A stretch of DNA of 64,000 nt from Chondrus crispus (GCF_000350225.1 NW_005179175.1:60700-124699), one strand, 5' to 3'; numbered from the stretch's first letter, positions 43,100 to 54,204 are shown. The notes: a model not told the origin generated them from the letters alone. A program made the numbers and translations.

Positions 43100-43549
43100 C
43101 CGGGTAACTTCGTCTACCTGAACCCCACCGACGGGGGCAAGACGTCGAACAAGCTCGCCTCTCCAGCCGTGGGGCCGTACCGCGTCCTCGCTAACGATCG
43201 TCGTACCATCACAATCGATCGTGATGGTGTCACCGAGCGGGTGTCCGCAGACCGCTGCGTGTACGCGCCCCCGCCGATGGACGCGCCACGGGTGAGCACG
43301 ACGACCCCGCGTGACCTTGCCGACAAGGTCAGGGAGGGAACACAGTACGCCGTGGAGAAGCTACTCAAGCATCGAGAGATGGAAGACGGAACAACGGAGT
43401 TCCTCATCAAGTGGGCGGACTACGACCAACCCACTTGGACGGCACGCACCCACATCCCCGAAGAATTGGTGTCTCGATACGCGCTGCGTCTTCGAAGACG
43501 CACGGGGAGGGACCTCAACTCCGAAGTGAACGCGGACGTTCACTCTTAA
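43100..43549 (+). pseudogene. Gypsy G1 Pol tail with chromodomain, downstream of a TAG
   Basis: Continues in the same frame directly after the stop at 43097-43099. First a GPY/F-like module (PGNFVYLN, then VGPYRVLAND), then a chromodomain (about 43345-43490) with YAVEKLLKHR, FLIKWADY and PTWTARTHIP, the normal strand/Trp pattern. Chromodomains at integrase C-termini steer chromoviruses to particular chromatin. Whether this part is made depends on read-through or on the stop being a recent mutation. It ends with TAA at 43547-43549. Confidence 0.88.
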
Positions 43550-43558
43550 GGAGGGGGC
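43524..43558 (+). repeat. First copy of the pol-end/polypurine direct repeat
   Basis: The 24 bp at 43524-43547 (AAGTGAACGCGG onward, containing GTGAACG/CGTTCAC inverted arms) recur exactly at 47755-47778, each followed by a G-rich run. The first copy overlaps the end of the chromodomain frame. The second abuts the 3' LTR. Confidence 0.9.
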
Positions 43559-43918
43559 CCCTCAACCACTCCTTCGACCGGAAAATTTAAACCCCCCCTT
43601 CGCGGTCCGAAAGAGCGGGGGTCTACGCAAGGACACAACGAGGTTGGCCGACCAACTTCGGGGAAGCATGGGATGTCCAGTTGAGGCGCAGACAACGCAA
43701 GTCCACGCGACACGAAACGCCATCACCGACGAGAGGAGGGTCGTGAGACAGGGCGTACTGTGTCACGAACAGTACCCCTGGGACGTGAAGTGAAATGAGG
43801 GAGGACACAACCTCCCAGCGAACACGACGACATGTGCCGGTGCGCTACACTCACAAAGCCGTTGCAGTTCTGTCGTGTGCAAACACCGTACAGCGCACCG
43901 ATTGCGAACAGGGAAGAA

Positions 43919-44205
43919 CATCAAGCCGAAGTGATGGACGTTTCCCGAACGGATAACGCATTAGCCCCAGGCAGTTCGTACTGCCCGAAGGGGGGAACGA
44001 CCCGCGTGACAACCGACGATACGAGATGTAACGGAAGCGCACTCGTTAACATCAAGCCGAAATGATGGACGCCACCGGAACGGGCGACTCGCAGACGTCG
44101 GACAGTCTGTATTGCCCGAGAGGGGACGACCCCTGAGGTAATCAGTGAGAAGAAGATGCTTCCCGAACGCAAGGAATAAGCCTCGGGCAGTCCGAACTGC
44201 CCGAG
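43919..44205 (+). repeat. Imperfect 131-bp tandem repeat with stem-loops
   Basis: CATCAAGCCGAA(G/A)TGATGG occurs at 43919 and 44050. Each unit ends in a hairpin followed by a G-run: GGCAGT/ACTGCC (43970-43985), a weaker one near 44102-44117, and CTCGGGCAGT/ACTGCCCGAG (44182-44205) in a partial third unit. Confidence 0.7.
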
Positions 44206-47200
44206 AGGAGGGGAAGACCCCTGAGGAAAGGGACTAGGCGGGCAGCAACCGCATGCGCTCGTTAAGTGCACGCGCATGGGCAATGACAAGTACAAACGGG
44301 ATCCGAGATCCGATGCGGAAGCGAAAAAGAACTGTCTGCTCGTGCTTCAGAGGCCGGTATCGCCACCAATCCGCCACCGTTCCCGTAAAATATCGAAAAA
44401 TTACCGGTAGAAAATGACCCCGGACGGCAGGACGCTCGTGCGCGCCGACCCGCGTTCGAACGCGTCGTCGCGTCCCTACCCGGCCTGACCCGCGTACACG
44501 CTACCCCCGACTCGTTCGCGGGCGCGGGGTTGTCCTAGCGAAGCGCGCATCCAGGCGTCCGGCCGCTCGAGTCGTTCATATCGCCAACTTCGCCCTCCCA
44601 GGCTGACCCGGCAAAGATTGGCTACGCGATTTGCTTGACCATGTCGAGAGGTTCGCTCCGTGGAGCGAAGACGCAAGGGACACCATTCGTCAAGGACCTC
44701 GTCATCTCTCGGTCGACCAGACCATCCCGCGCAGAGCTGCGCGCTAGCGCGAATGCATGGGCCCTCACGGCCTCGCACGGGGACGTTACGTTAGGACATT
44801 TCCCGTGGACGAGTGGCAAAATCACGACTCGTGTCTGCCGGGCTAATCGGGAAGGAGGACCTCGTCGCTCCCCCTCGAAAGGTCCCGTGCCTCATTCGCG
44901 GTGAAGGGTTTACGCTGAGCGAGGCGTCACCCCGTCAACATGACGCCGATTCGAAGGCCAGCGTCGGCACCGCGTCGGGAGATGGCCCGACCGCCTCACG
45001 AGAGGAGGATGCTTTTCGTTGCCTGAGGAGACCACCTGGGCCAACGCACTCGTATGGCTGTTTCCATGACCCGTGGCTGCGCGCACGTCCGGCGAAAAGT
45101 GCGCAAGCGAATTGTGCATGGACGCGAACGGAGGCGTCCCCGCCCTCACCGTCAGCGGAGAAGTACCCCGGCGTTCACCAGCGCGCGGAAGCCCGACGTC
45201 CCTGGCGCCGAGAAAAAAGGACGTCGACTGACGACGCGGTTGAGGGGCAGTGTCTGTGTAGCAGCACGACGCCGCGCGAAGGAAGTGGGAGCCATTGGAA
45301 TTGGACGTCAAGGATGGACGACCACGCAGTCGTAGCGCACCGGCCCGCCCCTGTTATGGGACCCTCACTACGACGACCGGAAGCGGGGGCGTTACGGTTC
45401 CCACCTGTAGCCGGGAAAAAGATTAGTGCTACAGAAGCGCCGCGATAATGCTGTCGCCGAAGCGCGACGCTAGGATACTTTGAGCAATGGATTACTGCTG
45501 CCCATCGCGCGAGCCATACCCAGGGGTACGCACGCGCGGTGAGGAATATACCGAACGCACGCACGCGCAGCACTGAGCCGCGACAAGCACGACCAAGCTC
45601 TCGACTTCAGCGACGGCGCCGCCCGCCTCTGTATGCGCCCGAATCGGGGCCGCTGCACGTCTGCGCATCCCTCGCCCTTACAGACCCATGAGGACGCAGG
45701 CGCAACGAAGGGCGGACGCGAGGCGGTGGTTCCCGAGGGCATTCTAGGCGCGACTAGCCCGCCCGTGTCGACAGAGACGAGGATCCGCTTGGACTCGGCA
45801 CGAAGGAAAATAACGAGCATCGAGATTGTGTCCCCCCCTCTGCCCAGCTGCTCGCGAAGGAGCCATCGTCGTTCTCTTTCGGGAGACCTCCTTGACTGTA
45901 CCCGTTGGACAGTTTTAGGCCAGGGAGAGGCTTCGCTTGTTACGGTTGAACGGTTGAAGGACGGAAAACGCCCTGGATGCCGCTCGCGCAGAGACGCTGC
46001 ACGGGCTATCAGAGGAACGCGGGCTGGAGGCGAAAGGTAGCAACGGACACGGGTCGCACGGCATCACGGGCATTGCTGTTGATTTTTTGGCAAAAAATGA
46101 TTTTCGCGGGAAAACATCTTTTGTAATTTTTTGGGGTGATTTTATCAAGGACTCACGTGACGTCGGATACTGTACGAACTGCGGCCACGAAATCATTGCC
46201 GTCCGCTCCGGTGCGCGCGCACCCGCGCACCGCCGGTCACCTCTTCCCTGCCGAGCTAGCGCGACACCCGCTCGTCGTCCTGGCCTACGCACCCGCCATC
46301 TCGTCGCGGGCGCGCCTGCCGTGACACCGTTGCGAGTCGCCAGACGACGACTTCTACGCCGAGCCATGCCTGAGCGCCCTGCACTACCGGCGGCGCCGTT
46401 CGCTCTCGCCAGAGCGCATTGTCGCACCCCTGCTTTCCCCCTTCTCCGCTCTGTGCGTCCCCGAATTCAACACCGGCACCCTCCGCCCCGCCGTCTACGT
46501 CCCACGTGCCGCTAATCCCCCAATCCCAAGGAGGGGTGTCGTCCCTCTTCATAACTTACTAACCCTGTGGGGGAGGTAGCGCCGAAAGAATCAAAAAGGA
46601 AGTGACGAGCGACGCAGCGTGTAGCCGGAGGGAGGATCCCGGACGGCGACCGATCGAGCGCCCCGCGGCCCGCTGGCTCGCTATCTCGACCCCGCTTCAG
46701 CGAACGACGAGTCCGACGCTACGCGTGTTTCGCCGCCCATGTCATTCACACAGGGCAGCGCTGTATTGCCACCCTCTCACTGGGAAAGAAAGGGGGGAGG
46801 ACCAAGGAAGCTAAGGGCGGTAGTGGACGGACGCATGCTAGGCAGGGGCTGGAGGGGCAATCGCAAGAGGGAAGAAAGCTCGAGAGCAAGGATGAGCAGA
46901 CCCTTACGAAATACGACGCTTGATGAAACGACAACCCGGGGCTGCCCGTCAACGACGCCCCACTTTCGAGGGGAAGGTACCCGGGACCGCGTGCACCCGT
47001 TGTTGCGGAAGCCGCCATGACATGCGGACCTCAAAGTCGACGGCGGGAATCTCGATACCGACGGCGCCGACAGCGGATACCACCGCCGACCGCACTGTGA
47101 AAACCCCGGTTACACCCCGGCGTTCCGCGAACATCGGCCTATGACTCACGTCGCTCCCGAGATATGAGATGATCTACCCAGTGCTTTACCCGCCCGACGC

Positions 47201-47693
47201 GGGCTCGATTTGTTTGCACGGCGCCCACGTCGAGAATTACAAAAGGAGGAGATATCCCCTGAACTACCGACGACGAACAAGCTGTCCTCCTCCCACCGAC
47301 GCCCTGTATGGCAGCAATGAGCCGTGGCGCAAGCACCCGCCGCCCGCGCACGTGGAAAGGGGCGGGGGCCGAGCGAAGAGACAAGGGAAGCGCTACTCGC
47401 CGGCTCATGGGAACGGCGCCACGACGAGCGCGGAGGCCCCAACACGACGACGACTTTCCGCAGCTTGGGCGAGGTCGCGGGCGTGTGTTGCAGTACGACG
47501 GAAACGTGCGCTGCAATAGGATAAGGAGCAACGTACGGGGGAGAGAGAAGGTAACATGAACGGCTACGCTACAGTAGAGCTTGGATGCGTTCCTGGAACC
47601 GGAGGGGCTGGAGCGAGCGCGAGAGGGTGTAGGAAGGGACAAGACCTACCAGAAGGATGAAGGGGGAGAATCCCTGATGCGGAGGAGACGGAT

Positions 47694-47724
47694 GTAAGCC
47701 AAGACGGGACAGGTCTTGGCTTAC
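47694..47724. repeat. 12-bp-arm hairpin near the G1 3' end
   Basis: GTAAGCCAAGAC / GTCTTGGCTTAC with a 7-nt loop, perfect. It is followed by a run of C and the second polypurine repeat. Confidence 0.85.
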
Positions 47725-47754
47725 CTGGACTGAAGCTTAACCCCCCCCCCGTAC

Positions 47755-47791
47755 AAGTGAACGCGGACGTTCACTCTTGAGGGGGGGGCCG
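47755..47791 (+). other. Functional polypurine tract of G1 (second repeat copy)
   Basis: The repeated 24 bp followed by GAGGGGGGGGCCG, immediately before the TGTAG start of the 3' LTR. Confidence 0.8.
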
Positions 47792-48423
47792 TGTAGCATA
47801 ATTGCCGACTACTTTATATTAGATTTAGAATTAGATCTAACGCTGTAAGGTACGGACCTTACAGCGTGCGCACGCGTACTTTACAGCACGCGCGCACCAA
47901 CACGTGTATCCGACGTGTAGCACACGTGTGCTGTCAGCCCCGACGGCTGACAGCGTTACAGTGCGGGCCGGCCCGCACTGTCTACAGTAAGCCGACTACA
48001 GTACAGTCCGTACTGTACTGTAGACGGATAATTAACTTGTACAATAAATATAGGGAGCGACCGCCGGCGGAGGGGACCAAGCTAGGCAACCCTCCACCGA
48101 CGGTCGACCACCCAGCTTACTCTACTCACACCGCCGTTCCGCGAGTAGTGACCACCGAGCGGGTAGTGGACGCGCGCGACACCGCGGCGAGCTGCGATCC
48201 GCCTCCGCCCGTCAGTACCGGATCGTCAACCGGTACTGCTCCGGGGCGTCGAGGCGTCGATCCGCTCGCCTACGCGCGCGTCCCCGCCGACCACGCTCTA
48301 CCACCCGCTACCGGCCCGCTTCCGGTGGCGTTGGTTGGTTCAAGACCCTCGGTACGCCGATCCGGGGTCTTCCGCCGAACATCGCGAACACCCCTCCGCC
48401 GTGTGTGGGGTGTTTATGCGACA
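47792..48423 (+). repeat. 3' LTR of gypsy G1
   Basis: 632 bp, nearly identical to 35576-36207. At the two sites where the 5' LTR differs (36097, 36109) it agrees with the solo LTR in H2 (52401-53032). Followed by the CGAGC duplication. Confidence 0.95.
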
Positions 48424-48809
48424 CGAGCGTATCCTCTGGCCCGAACAAAGACCGCTGCGCGGCATACAATTTTCTTTTGGCTCAAATTAGAGTTATAACG
48501 GAAAATGCATTCGCGCGTCTAAAAGGACGGTGGGCTATTTTGCGCTGTCTCCCGTGCTCTATCGAGATCGCGAGCACTGTGATTCTCGCCAGCGCGTGCT
48601 TGCCTAACTTCCTAGAAAACGGGAGAAGCAGGTACGACGCAGCGTGGGAGGAGGAGTCCTGCAGCGCGGAGCGCCAGCAGAGCACAGAAGACGCCTTTGC
48701 GGCGCCTCCGTGCCCCGACAATGTGCGCTCCCCGCTTGCAACGGGCAGCGACGAGCGGGTGCGACAGGTCGTACGGATGGGCATGGGGTGGGTGAATGAG
48801 GGTACATAG
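48424..48809 (+). pseudogene. H1 Harbinger transposase, 3' part
   Basis: Resumes the transposase after G1: a CAAYNFLLAQIR segment, then ITENAFARLKGRW with the catalytic Glu (codon about 48501), the Harbinger E motif (E-x-AF-x-LKxRW). A Ser/Glu-rich tail follows, with the stop at 48809. AATAAA at 48844 could be its poly(A) signal. Convergent with the second ORF, about 95 bp between the stops. Confidence 0.85.
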
Positions 48810-48903
48810 GCCAGCTGCACATTTTGTAGTTTAGTTTAGAGTCTAATAAACTTAAGAGCGCTTAGAAAAGCACAGTGCGCAAAAGCTAGCTTTACATTAT
48901 ATG

Positions 48904-50133
48904 CTACTCACTATCTTCGAGGATCTCCAACAGCCCCAAACTTTTCAGAAGGGATCGGCGAGCGGATTCTGACAGACTTTCATTCGATAGGATCGCCATT
49001 GCCGTTCTTTCCTTCTCGCTCGCCGTACGCGCCGCTATGTACTTCGCCTTTTCTTCGTCCACCGCCGTGGCACTGCTGGACTGCCTCCCTGTGCCTATAG
49101 AGTCCCGCAAGGTTGCCGACACCTGCTTCGCGAAATTGTCGCCGCTCTCCGCGCGGCGACGGGAGCTTGCACGTTGAGCGGACGCCTTAGCGTCCCGCTT
49201 CTCTGCCTCGCGGATCGTTCGCTTTTTTCTAGTGACGTCCAGTGCCATCATGGCCGCCGCTGCGGACCTCCTAGCTTCAGCAGGCGGCGACGGCCGGGCC
49301 AGAGCGTCAGTTGGCTCTGCGCGATGGCCCCTGCCACTGGGGACCGGCTCAAACACGCCCTCGCCGTCCCGTTCCTCTTGGGAGAGGCGAAAGCGACCCT
49401 CACTGCTGCCACTGTCGCTGTCACCGTCGCTGTCACTGTCACTATCGGACACCTCCGCCGTGTTGGCGGCGGCCGGCGCAACTTCAAAGGGGCGTTCGGA
49501 GGACCGCCGACACGCCGCTGACACGGAGGGGTTCCGTCCGAAGACTATTCGACCTTTCTCCCGCGAGTCTGTGGCCCCGAGCTTGTCAATCCACACTCGA
49601 TCCGCGTCCTCCGTCGACACGCCAGTCGCCGTGGAAGCCCTCAGCGCTTCACGATACGCTGCCTTCAGCGTTTGAAGATGGCGATACATTGTTGCCCCAC
49701 CGTCCGCCTCCACCTCTGCTTGCGTGCCGAACGCATCGCGAAGTGACGGAACAGTACTCAGCAGCGCGCTGGTGAGCTTCACACGCCCGTTGCTCTTCTC
49801 CGCATGAGTGCGGCCCCCAATCGCGTTTCGGTAGGCCGTCATGTTGTTCATGATCGCGTCGAGGAGCTTTACACCGTGCGTTTTCATGACGAACCGTACC
49901 TTGCGCCTGCGCGTCGCGGCCGGGGTGACAGGTGGCTCCGCGGCAGGGCCGACGGGTGGTGCGATGGTGCGTACGACCGACACGCCAGAAGCAGGGGCGG
50001 CAGGAGCGGCAGGAGCGGCAGGATTGCAAGGGGTGATAGGCGCCTCGCATGAGCTCCGTTGCCCTCCAGATACGCGGCCGCCACTCGCGGGTCGGGTGCG
50101 AGAGACGCGTCGCGTACCTTTGCGCGGTGGCAT
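48904..50133 (-). CDS. H1 second ORF, DNA-binding-like protein
   Basis: 409 residues from the ATG at 50133 (MPPRKGTRRVSR). The open frame extends further upstream into the terminal repeat, but MPPRK is the better start. A basic Arg/Pro/Ala-rich N-terminus precedes a helical block with MKTHGVKLLDAIMNNM, then an acidic Asp-Ser repeat (VSDSDSDSDGDSDS) and a charged C-terminal helix. Harbinger elements typically encode a Myb/SANT-like partner that carries the transposase to the element ends. I infer this role from position and layout, since no clear Trp-rich Myb signature is seen. The predicted protein is identical in H2. Confidence 0.6.
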   Translation of the reverse strand: MPPRKGTRRVSRTRPASGGRVSGGQRSSCEAPITPCNPAAPAAPAAPASGVSVVRTIAPPVGPAAEPPVTPAATRRRKVRFVMKTHGVKLLDAIMNNMTAYRNAIGGRTHAEKSNGRVKLTSALLSTVPSLRDAFGTQAEVEADGGATMYRHLQTLKAAYREALRASTATGVSTEDADRVWIDKLGATDSREKGRIVFGRNPSVSAACRRSSERPFEVAPAAANTAEVSDSDSDSDGDSDSGSSEGRFRLSQEERDGEGVFEPVPSGRGHRAEPTDALARPSPPAEARRSAAAAMMALDVTRKKRTIREAEKRDAKASAQRASSRRRAESGDNFAKQVSATLRDSIGTGRQSSSATAVDEEKAKYIAARTASEKERTAMAILSNESLSESARRSLLKSLGLLEILEDSE

Positions 50134-50199
50134 GGCGATATGTGTACGTCCTGCTGGTGTTGGAGCAGCTGCTGCTCGTGGCGGGAACGAATAGGGAGT

Positions 50200-50343
50200 T
50201 AACGTGATAAAAAAGGGAAATTGGCCAATATAGTGCGTCCCGGACGTACTAAATTGGAAAGAGCTCCAATATAGTAGATTTTGCTCCAATATGGGACATT
50301 TCGGAATTTCGCAAATTGAAACGCGAATTACTATCTATGTCTC
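50200..50343 (-). repeat. Right terminal inverted repeat of H1
   Basis: Inverted partner of 34008-34152. Ends CTATCTATGTCTC, where the other three ends have CTAGGTCTC or its complement. Confidence 0.85.
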
Positions 50344-50480
50344 TTGACAGATCTCTTCCGACAATAGCTAAAGGGGGGGTCTATGAATTGTTGAACAAGC
50401 ACAAAAAGTGTTGGACAATGTGAAAACCGCTCAATATTAATAGAAAATCTAGATTTGACAGGAAGAACAACATCTATCCT
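50344..50480. other. 137-bp spacer between the inverted Harbinger copies
   Basis: AT-rich single-copy-looking sequence that forms the centre of the large palindrome. No gene. Confidence 0.7.
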
Positions 50481-50690
50481 GAGACCTAGATAGTAATTCG
50501 CGTTTCAATTTGCGAAATTCCGAAATGTCCCATATTGGAGCAAAATCTACTATATTGGAGCTCTTTCCAATTTAGTACGTCCGGGACGCACTATATTGGC
50601 CAATTTCCCTTTTTTATCACGTTAACTCCCTATTCGTTCCCGCCACGAGCAGCAGCTGCTCCAACACCAGCAGGACGTACACATATCGCC

Positions 50691-51920
50691 ATGCCACCGC
50701 GCAAAGGTACGCGACGCGTCTCTCGCACCCGACCCGCGAGTGGCGGCCGCGTATCTGGAGGGCAACGGAGCTCATGCGAGGCGCCTATCACCCCTTGCAA
50801 TCCTGCCGCTCCTGCCGCTCCTGCCGCCCCTGCTTCTGGCGTGTCGGTCGTACGCACCATCGCACCACCCGTCGGCCCTGCCGCGGAGCCACCTGTCACC
50901 CCGGCCGCGACGCGCAGGCGCAAGGTACGGTTCGTCATGAAAACGCACGGTGTAAAGCTCCTCGACGCGATCATGAACAACATGACGGCCTACCGAAACG
51001 CGATTGGGGGCCGCACTCATGCGGAGAAGAGCAACGGGCGTGTGAAGCTCACCAGCGCGCTGCTGAGTACTGTTCCGTCACTTCGCGATGCGTTCGGCAC
51101 GCAAGCAGAGGTGGAGGCGGACGGTGGGGCAACAATGTATCGCCATCTTCAAACGCTGAAGGCAGCGTATCGTGAAGCGCTGAGGGCTTCCACGGCGACT
51201 GGCGTGTCGACGGAGGACGCGGATCGAGTGTGGATTGACAAGCTCGGGGCCACAGACTCGCGGGAGAAAGGTCGAATAGTCTTCGGACGGAACCCCTCCG
51301 TGTCAGCGGCGTGTCGGCGGTCCTCCGAACGCCCCTTTGAAGTTGCGCCGGCCGCCGCCAACACGGCGGAGGTGTCCGATAGTGACAGTGACAGCGACGG
51401 TGACAGCGACAGTGGCAGCAGTGAGGGTCGCTTTCGCCTCTCCCAAGAGGAACGGGACGGCGAGGGCGTGTTTGAGCCGGTCCCCAGTGGCAGGGGCCAT
51501 CGCGCAGAGCCAACTGACGCTCTGGCCCGGCCGTCGCCGCCTGCTGAAGCTAGGAGGTCCGCAGCGGCGGCCATGATGGCACTGGACGTCACTAGAAAAA
51601 AGCGAACGATCCGCGAGGCAGAGAAGCGGGACGCTAAGGCGTCCGCTCAACGTGCAAGCTCCCGTCGCCGCGCGGAGAGCGGCGACAATTTCGCGAAGCA
51701 GGTGTCGGCAACCTTGCGGGACTCTATAGGCACAGGGAGGCAGTCCAGCAGTGCCACGGCGGTGGACGAAGAAAAGGCGAAGTACATAGCGGCGCGTACG
51801 GCGAGCGAGAAGGAAAGAACGGCAATGGCGATCCTATCGAATGAAAGTCTGTCAGAATCCGCTCGCCGATCCCTTCTGAAAAGTTTGGGGCTGTTGGAGA
51901 TCCTCGAAGATAGTGAGTAG
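50691..51920 (+). CDS. H2 second ORF, DNA-binding-like protein
   Basis: 409 residues from the ATG at 50691; same predicted protein as the H1 copy at 48904-50133. The reading frame is intact in both copies, unlike the transposase. It shows a basic N-terminus, an Asp-Ser acidic tract about two thirds along, and a charged C-terminal helix ending LLEILEDSE. Inferred transposition partner protein; the family is not firmly recognised. Confidence 0.6.
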   Translation: MPPRKGTRRVSRTRPASGGRVSGGQRSSCEAPITPCNPAAPAAPAAPASGVSVVRTIAPPVGPAAEPPVTPAATRRRKVRFVMKTHGVKLLDAIMNNMTAYRNAIGGRTHAEKSNGRVKLTSALLSTVPSLRDAFGTQAEVEADGGATMYRHLQTLKAAYREALRASTATGVSTEDADRVWIDKLGATDSREKGRIVFGRNPSVSAACRRSSERPFEVAPAAANTAEVSDSDSDSDGDSDSGSSEGRFRLSQEERDGEGVFEPVPSGRGHRAEPTDALARPSPPAEARRSAAAAMMALDVTRKKRTIREAEKRDAKASAQRASSRRRAESGDNFAKQVSATLRDSIGTGRQSSSATAVDEEKAKYIAARTASEKERTAMAILSNESLSESARRSLLKSLGLLEILEDSE

Positions 51921-52014
51921 CATATAATGTAAAGCTAGCTTTTGCGCACTGTGCTTTTCTAAGCGCTCTTAAGTTTATTAGACTCTAAACTAAACTACAA
52001 AATGTGCAGCTGGC

Positions 52015-52400
52015 CTATGTACCCTCATTCACCCACCCCATGCCCATCCGTACGACCTGTCGCACCCGCTCGTCGCTGCCCGTTGCAAGCGGGGAGCGCA
52101 CATTGTCGGGGCACGGAGGCGCCGCAAAGGCGTCTTCTGTGCTCTGCTGGCGCTCCGCGCTGCAGGACTCCTCCTCCCACGCTGCGTCGTACCTGCTTCT
52201 CCCGTTTTCTAGGAAGTTAGGCAAGCACGCGCTGGCGAGAATCACAGTGCTCGCGATCTCGATAGAGCACGGGAGACAGCGCAAAATAGCCCACCGTCCT
52301 TTTAGACGCGCGAATGCATTTTCCGTTATAACTCTAATTTGAGCCAAAAGAAAATTGTATGCCGCGCAGCGGTCTTTGTTCGGGCCAGAGGATACGCTCG
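52015..52400 (-). pseudogene. H2 Harbinger transposase, 3' part
   Basis: Inverted copy of 48424-48809 with the same predicted residues, including the E motif ITENAFARLKGRW. It is separated from the rest of the gene by the solo LTR. Confidence 0.85.
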
Positions 52401-53032
52401 TGTCGCATAAACACCCCACACACGGCGGAGGGGTGTTCGCGATGTTCGGCGGAAGACCCCGGATCGGCGTACCGAGGGTCTTGAACCAACCAACGCCACC
52501 GGAAGCGGGCCGGTAGCGGGTGGTAGAGCGTGGTCGGCGGGGACGCGCGCGTAGGCGAGCGGATCGACGCCTCGACGCCCCGGAGCAGTACCGGTTGACG
52601 ATCCGGTACTGACGGGCGGAGGCGGATCGCAGCTCGCCGCGGTGTCGCGCGCGTCCACTACCCGCTCGGTGGTCACTACTCGCGGAACGGCGGTGTGAGT
52701 AGAGTAAGCTGGGTGGTCGACCGTCGGTGGAGGGTTGCCTAGCTTGGTCCCCTCCGCCGGCGGTCGCTCCCTATATTTATTGTACAAGTTAATTATCCGT
52801 CTACAGTACAGTACGGACTGTACTGTAGTCGGCTTACTGTAGACAGTGCGGGCCGGCCCGCACTGTAACGCTGTCAGCCGTCGGGGCTGACAGCACACGT
52901 GTGCTACACGTCGGATACACGTGTTGGTGCGCGCGTGCTGTAAAGTACGCGTGCGCACGCTGTAAGGTCCGTACCTTACAGCGTTAGATCTAATTCTAAA
53001 TCTAATATAAAGTAGTCGGCAATTATGCTACA
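52401..53032 (-). repeat. Solo gypsy LTR in H2
   Basis: 632 bp with ends identical to the G1 LTRs, flanked by GCTCG (complement of CGAGC) at 52396-52400 and 53033-53037. No gag or pol is attached. It matches the G1 3' LTR at the two positions that distinguish the G1 LTRs. Confidence 0.95.
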
Positions 53033-54169
53033 GCTCGCTTGCGAAAAAGGTATCATCATCCACTCGCGAAGCACGAACCCAGAGTCCGCGATGACCGTGC
53101 ACCCCTCCGGAAGACGCCGGCTGTGCAATGACGGATCGCCGCACATAGCGCACCATAGCTCCGTAGACTTCAGCATGGCCATGTCGCTGGCTGATCCTTG
53201 AAAGCCTACCGCCGCGAACGTAAAGACGCCCCGGTGGTCCACACCAAACAGGCTGCCGACGGAATAGTAAGCGCACTTGCCGCTGTAGTACTCTTGCGCC
53301 GCGGCGCGAGGCAGCCCACGCGGCATCTCCGCAAGCCGCCCTTGCATGCCGTCAATCGCCATGGCAATGTTCCCGAAAATGTCAGTGCCGCGCGGCAGAT
53401 TCCGACGCCAACTTCTCGCGCTCCTCGCATTCATCGCCACCCGAGAGCGGCACAGCGAGTCAAAGCCGGACGTTATTTCGGCCCAGGCCGCGCTGTCAGA
53501 CGCGTCCGGCAATCTGGGAATCGGCATCGCCAGCGTTATAACTAGTGCAACGCGAGGGAGCCACGATTGTTGGAGAGTGGACCTCCCTAGGTCCCAATCG
53601 ATGGCCGTCGCGGACCAGCTGGAGATCCCTTGCGCAAACGCTCGAACGGTGTAAAACACCGGGAGCACGAACGGCTTCGGCTTCGGCTCGCAGGTGCTAG
53701 GGTCTCTATCAAAGTACGGCTCAACAGCTTCCAATAAAGCGAGGAAGGTGTCTTTCGTCATTCGCATTTGCTGAAAAAAGATGCCCGGGTCAAGCTGAAA
53801 GACGACCGCGAACATGCGCTCGGCGTCACGGTCGATGCTGCGTCGCACGCGAAAGGTGGAGGCCTCACTGCACTCGTTGCGCACCATAATTACATCGGTA
53901 TAGACCCGCTAAAGGGCCCATACCTCTGCGGCGGCCAGCACGTTGGCAATGCGCACAGGTTCCACGTCGGCACCTAGTAGGGCCGCGGACCCTAGCGAGT
54001 CGTCGCTGGAGCTGCGCATGAGGTCTCCCTCGAGCTCAAGGCCTGCATCGAGCAAATGCTCGTCCTCGTGGTCCTCTCGCGCGCGACGGAGCTCCGTAAA
54101 AGCCCGAGCGCTGGCGCGCAGGCGCTTGATAGCGTGCTCGGGCTGCTGATAACGCCTCCGAGGGGCCAT
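53033..54169 (-). pseudogene. H2 Harbinger transposase, 5' part
   Basis: Inverted copy of 34439-35575 with the same start (MAPRRRYQQ, ATG at 54169), the same in-frame TAG (53909-53911) and the same catalytic Asp motifs. One visible change (Glu to Gly in the acidic part). Interrupted by the solo LTR at 53032. Confidence 0.85.
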
Positions 54170-54204
54170 GAGACTGTGGCGCGCTGCGTTCAGCAGGCAT
54201 CACT

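Larger units (their letters stand above)
43559..47754 (+). other. 4.2-kb gene-free segment inside gypsy G1
   Basis: Lies between the two copies of the pol-end/polypurine repeat. GC-rich with many short frames, none recognised. It contains a 131-bp imperfect tandem repeat with hairpins (43919-44205), an AT-rich patch near 46080-46145, and a 12-bp-arm hairpin (47694-47724) next to a run of C. The related element G2 also has kilobases of gene-free sequence before its 3' LTR, so this may be a family trait. Confidence 0.6.
35576..48423 (+). mobile_element. Gypsy chromovirus G1, complete, in the H1 transposase gene
   Basis: 12,848-bp Ty3/gypsy element with 632-bp LTRs (35576-36207, 47792-48423), target duplication CGAGC (35571-35575 and 48424-48428), primer site 36209, gag, pol in the -1 frame, a C-terminal chromodomain, and an unusual 4.2-kb gene-free segment before the 3' LTR. 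The LTRs differ at two or more sites (36097 and 36109 versus the 3' copy). RT/RNase H/integrase order and the chromodomain place it among chromoviruses. Confidence 0.96.
34008..50343 (+). mobile_element. Harbinger-like element H1, carrying gypsy G1
   Basis: PIF/Harbinger-like DNA transposon with inverted terminal repeats of about 145 bp (34008-34152 and 50200-50343) beginning GAGAC(C/A)TAGAT. It encodes a DDE transposase on plus (34439-35575, continued at 48424-48809) and a convergent second ORF on minus (48904-50133), the usual two-gene layout. Without the gypsy element it would be about 3.5 kb. The transposase is interrupted by G1 and by a TAG. No clear target duplication: the flanks read GGCA and TTGA. 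Confidence 0.85.

Noticed and set aside
43559-47754. Envelope-like or other third ORF in gypsy G1
   Set aside because: The frames here (for example 44813-45448, 46087-46515) have no signal peptide plus membrane anchor pattern or known motif and are typical of GC-rich non-coding sequence.
34008-50343. 3-bp target duplication for H1 (and H2)
   Set aside because: The flanks (GGCA/TTGA for H1, CCT/AGG for H2) do not match as direct repeats; left unresolved.
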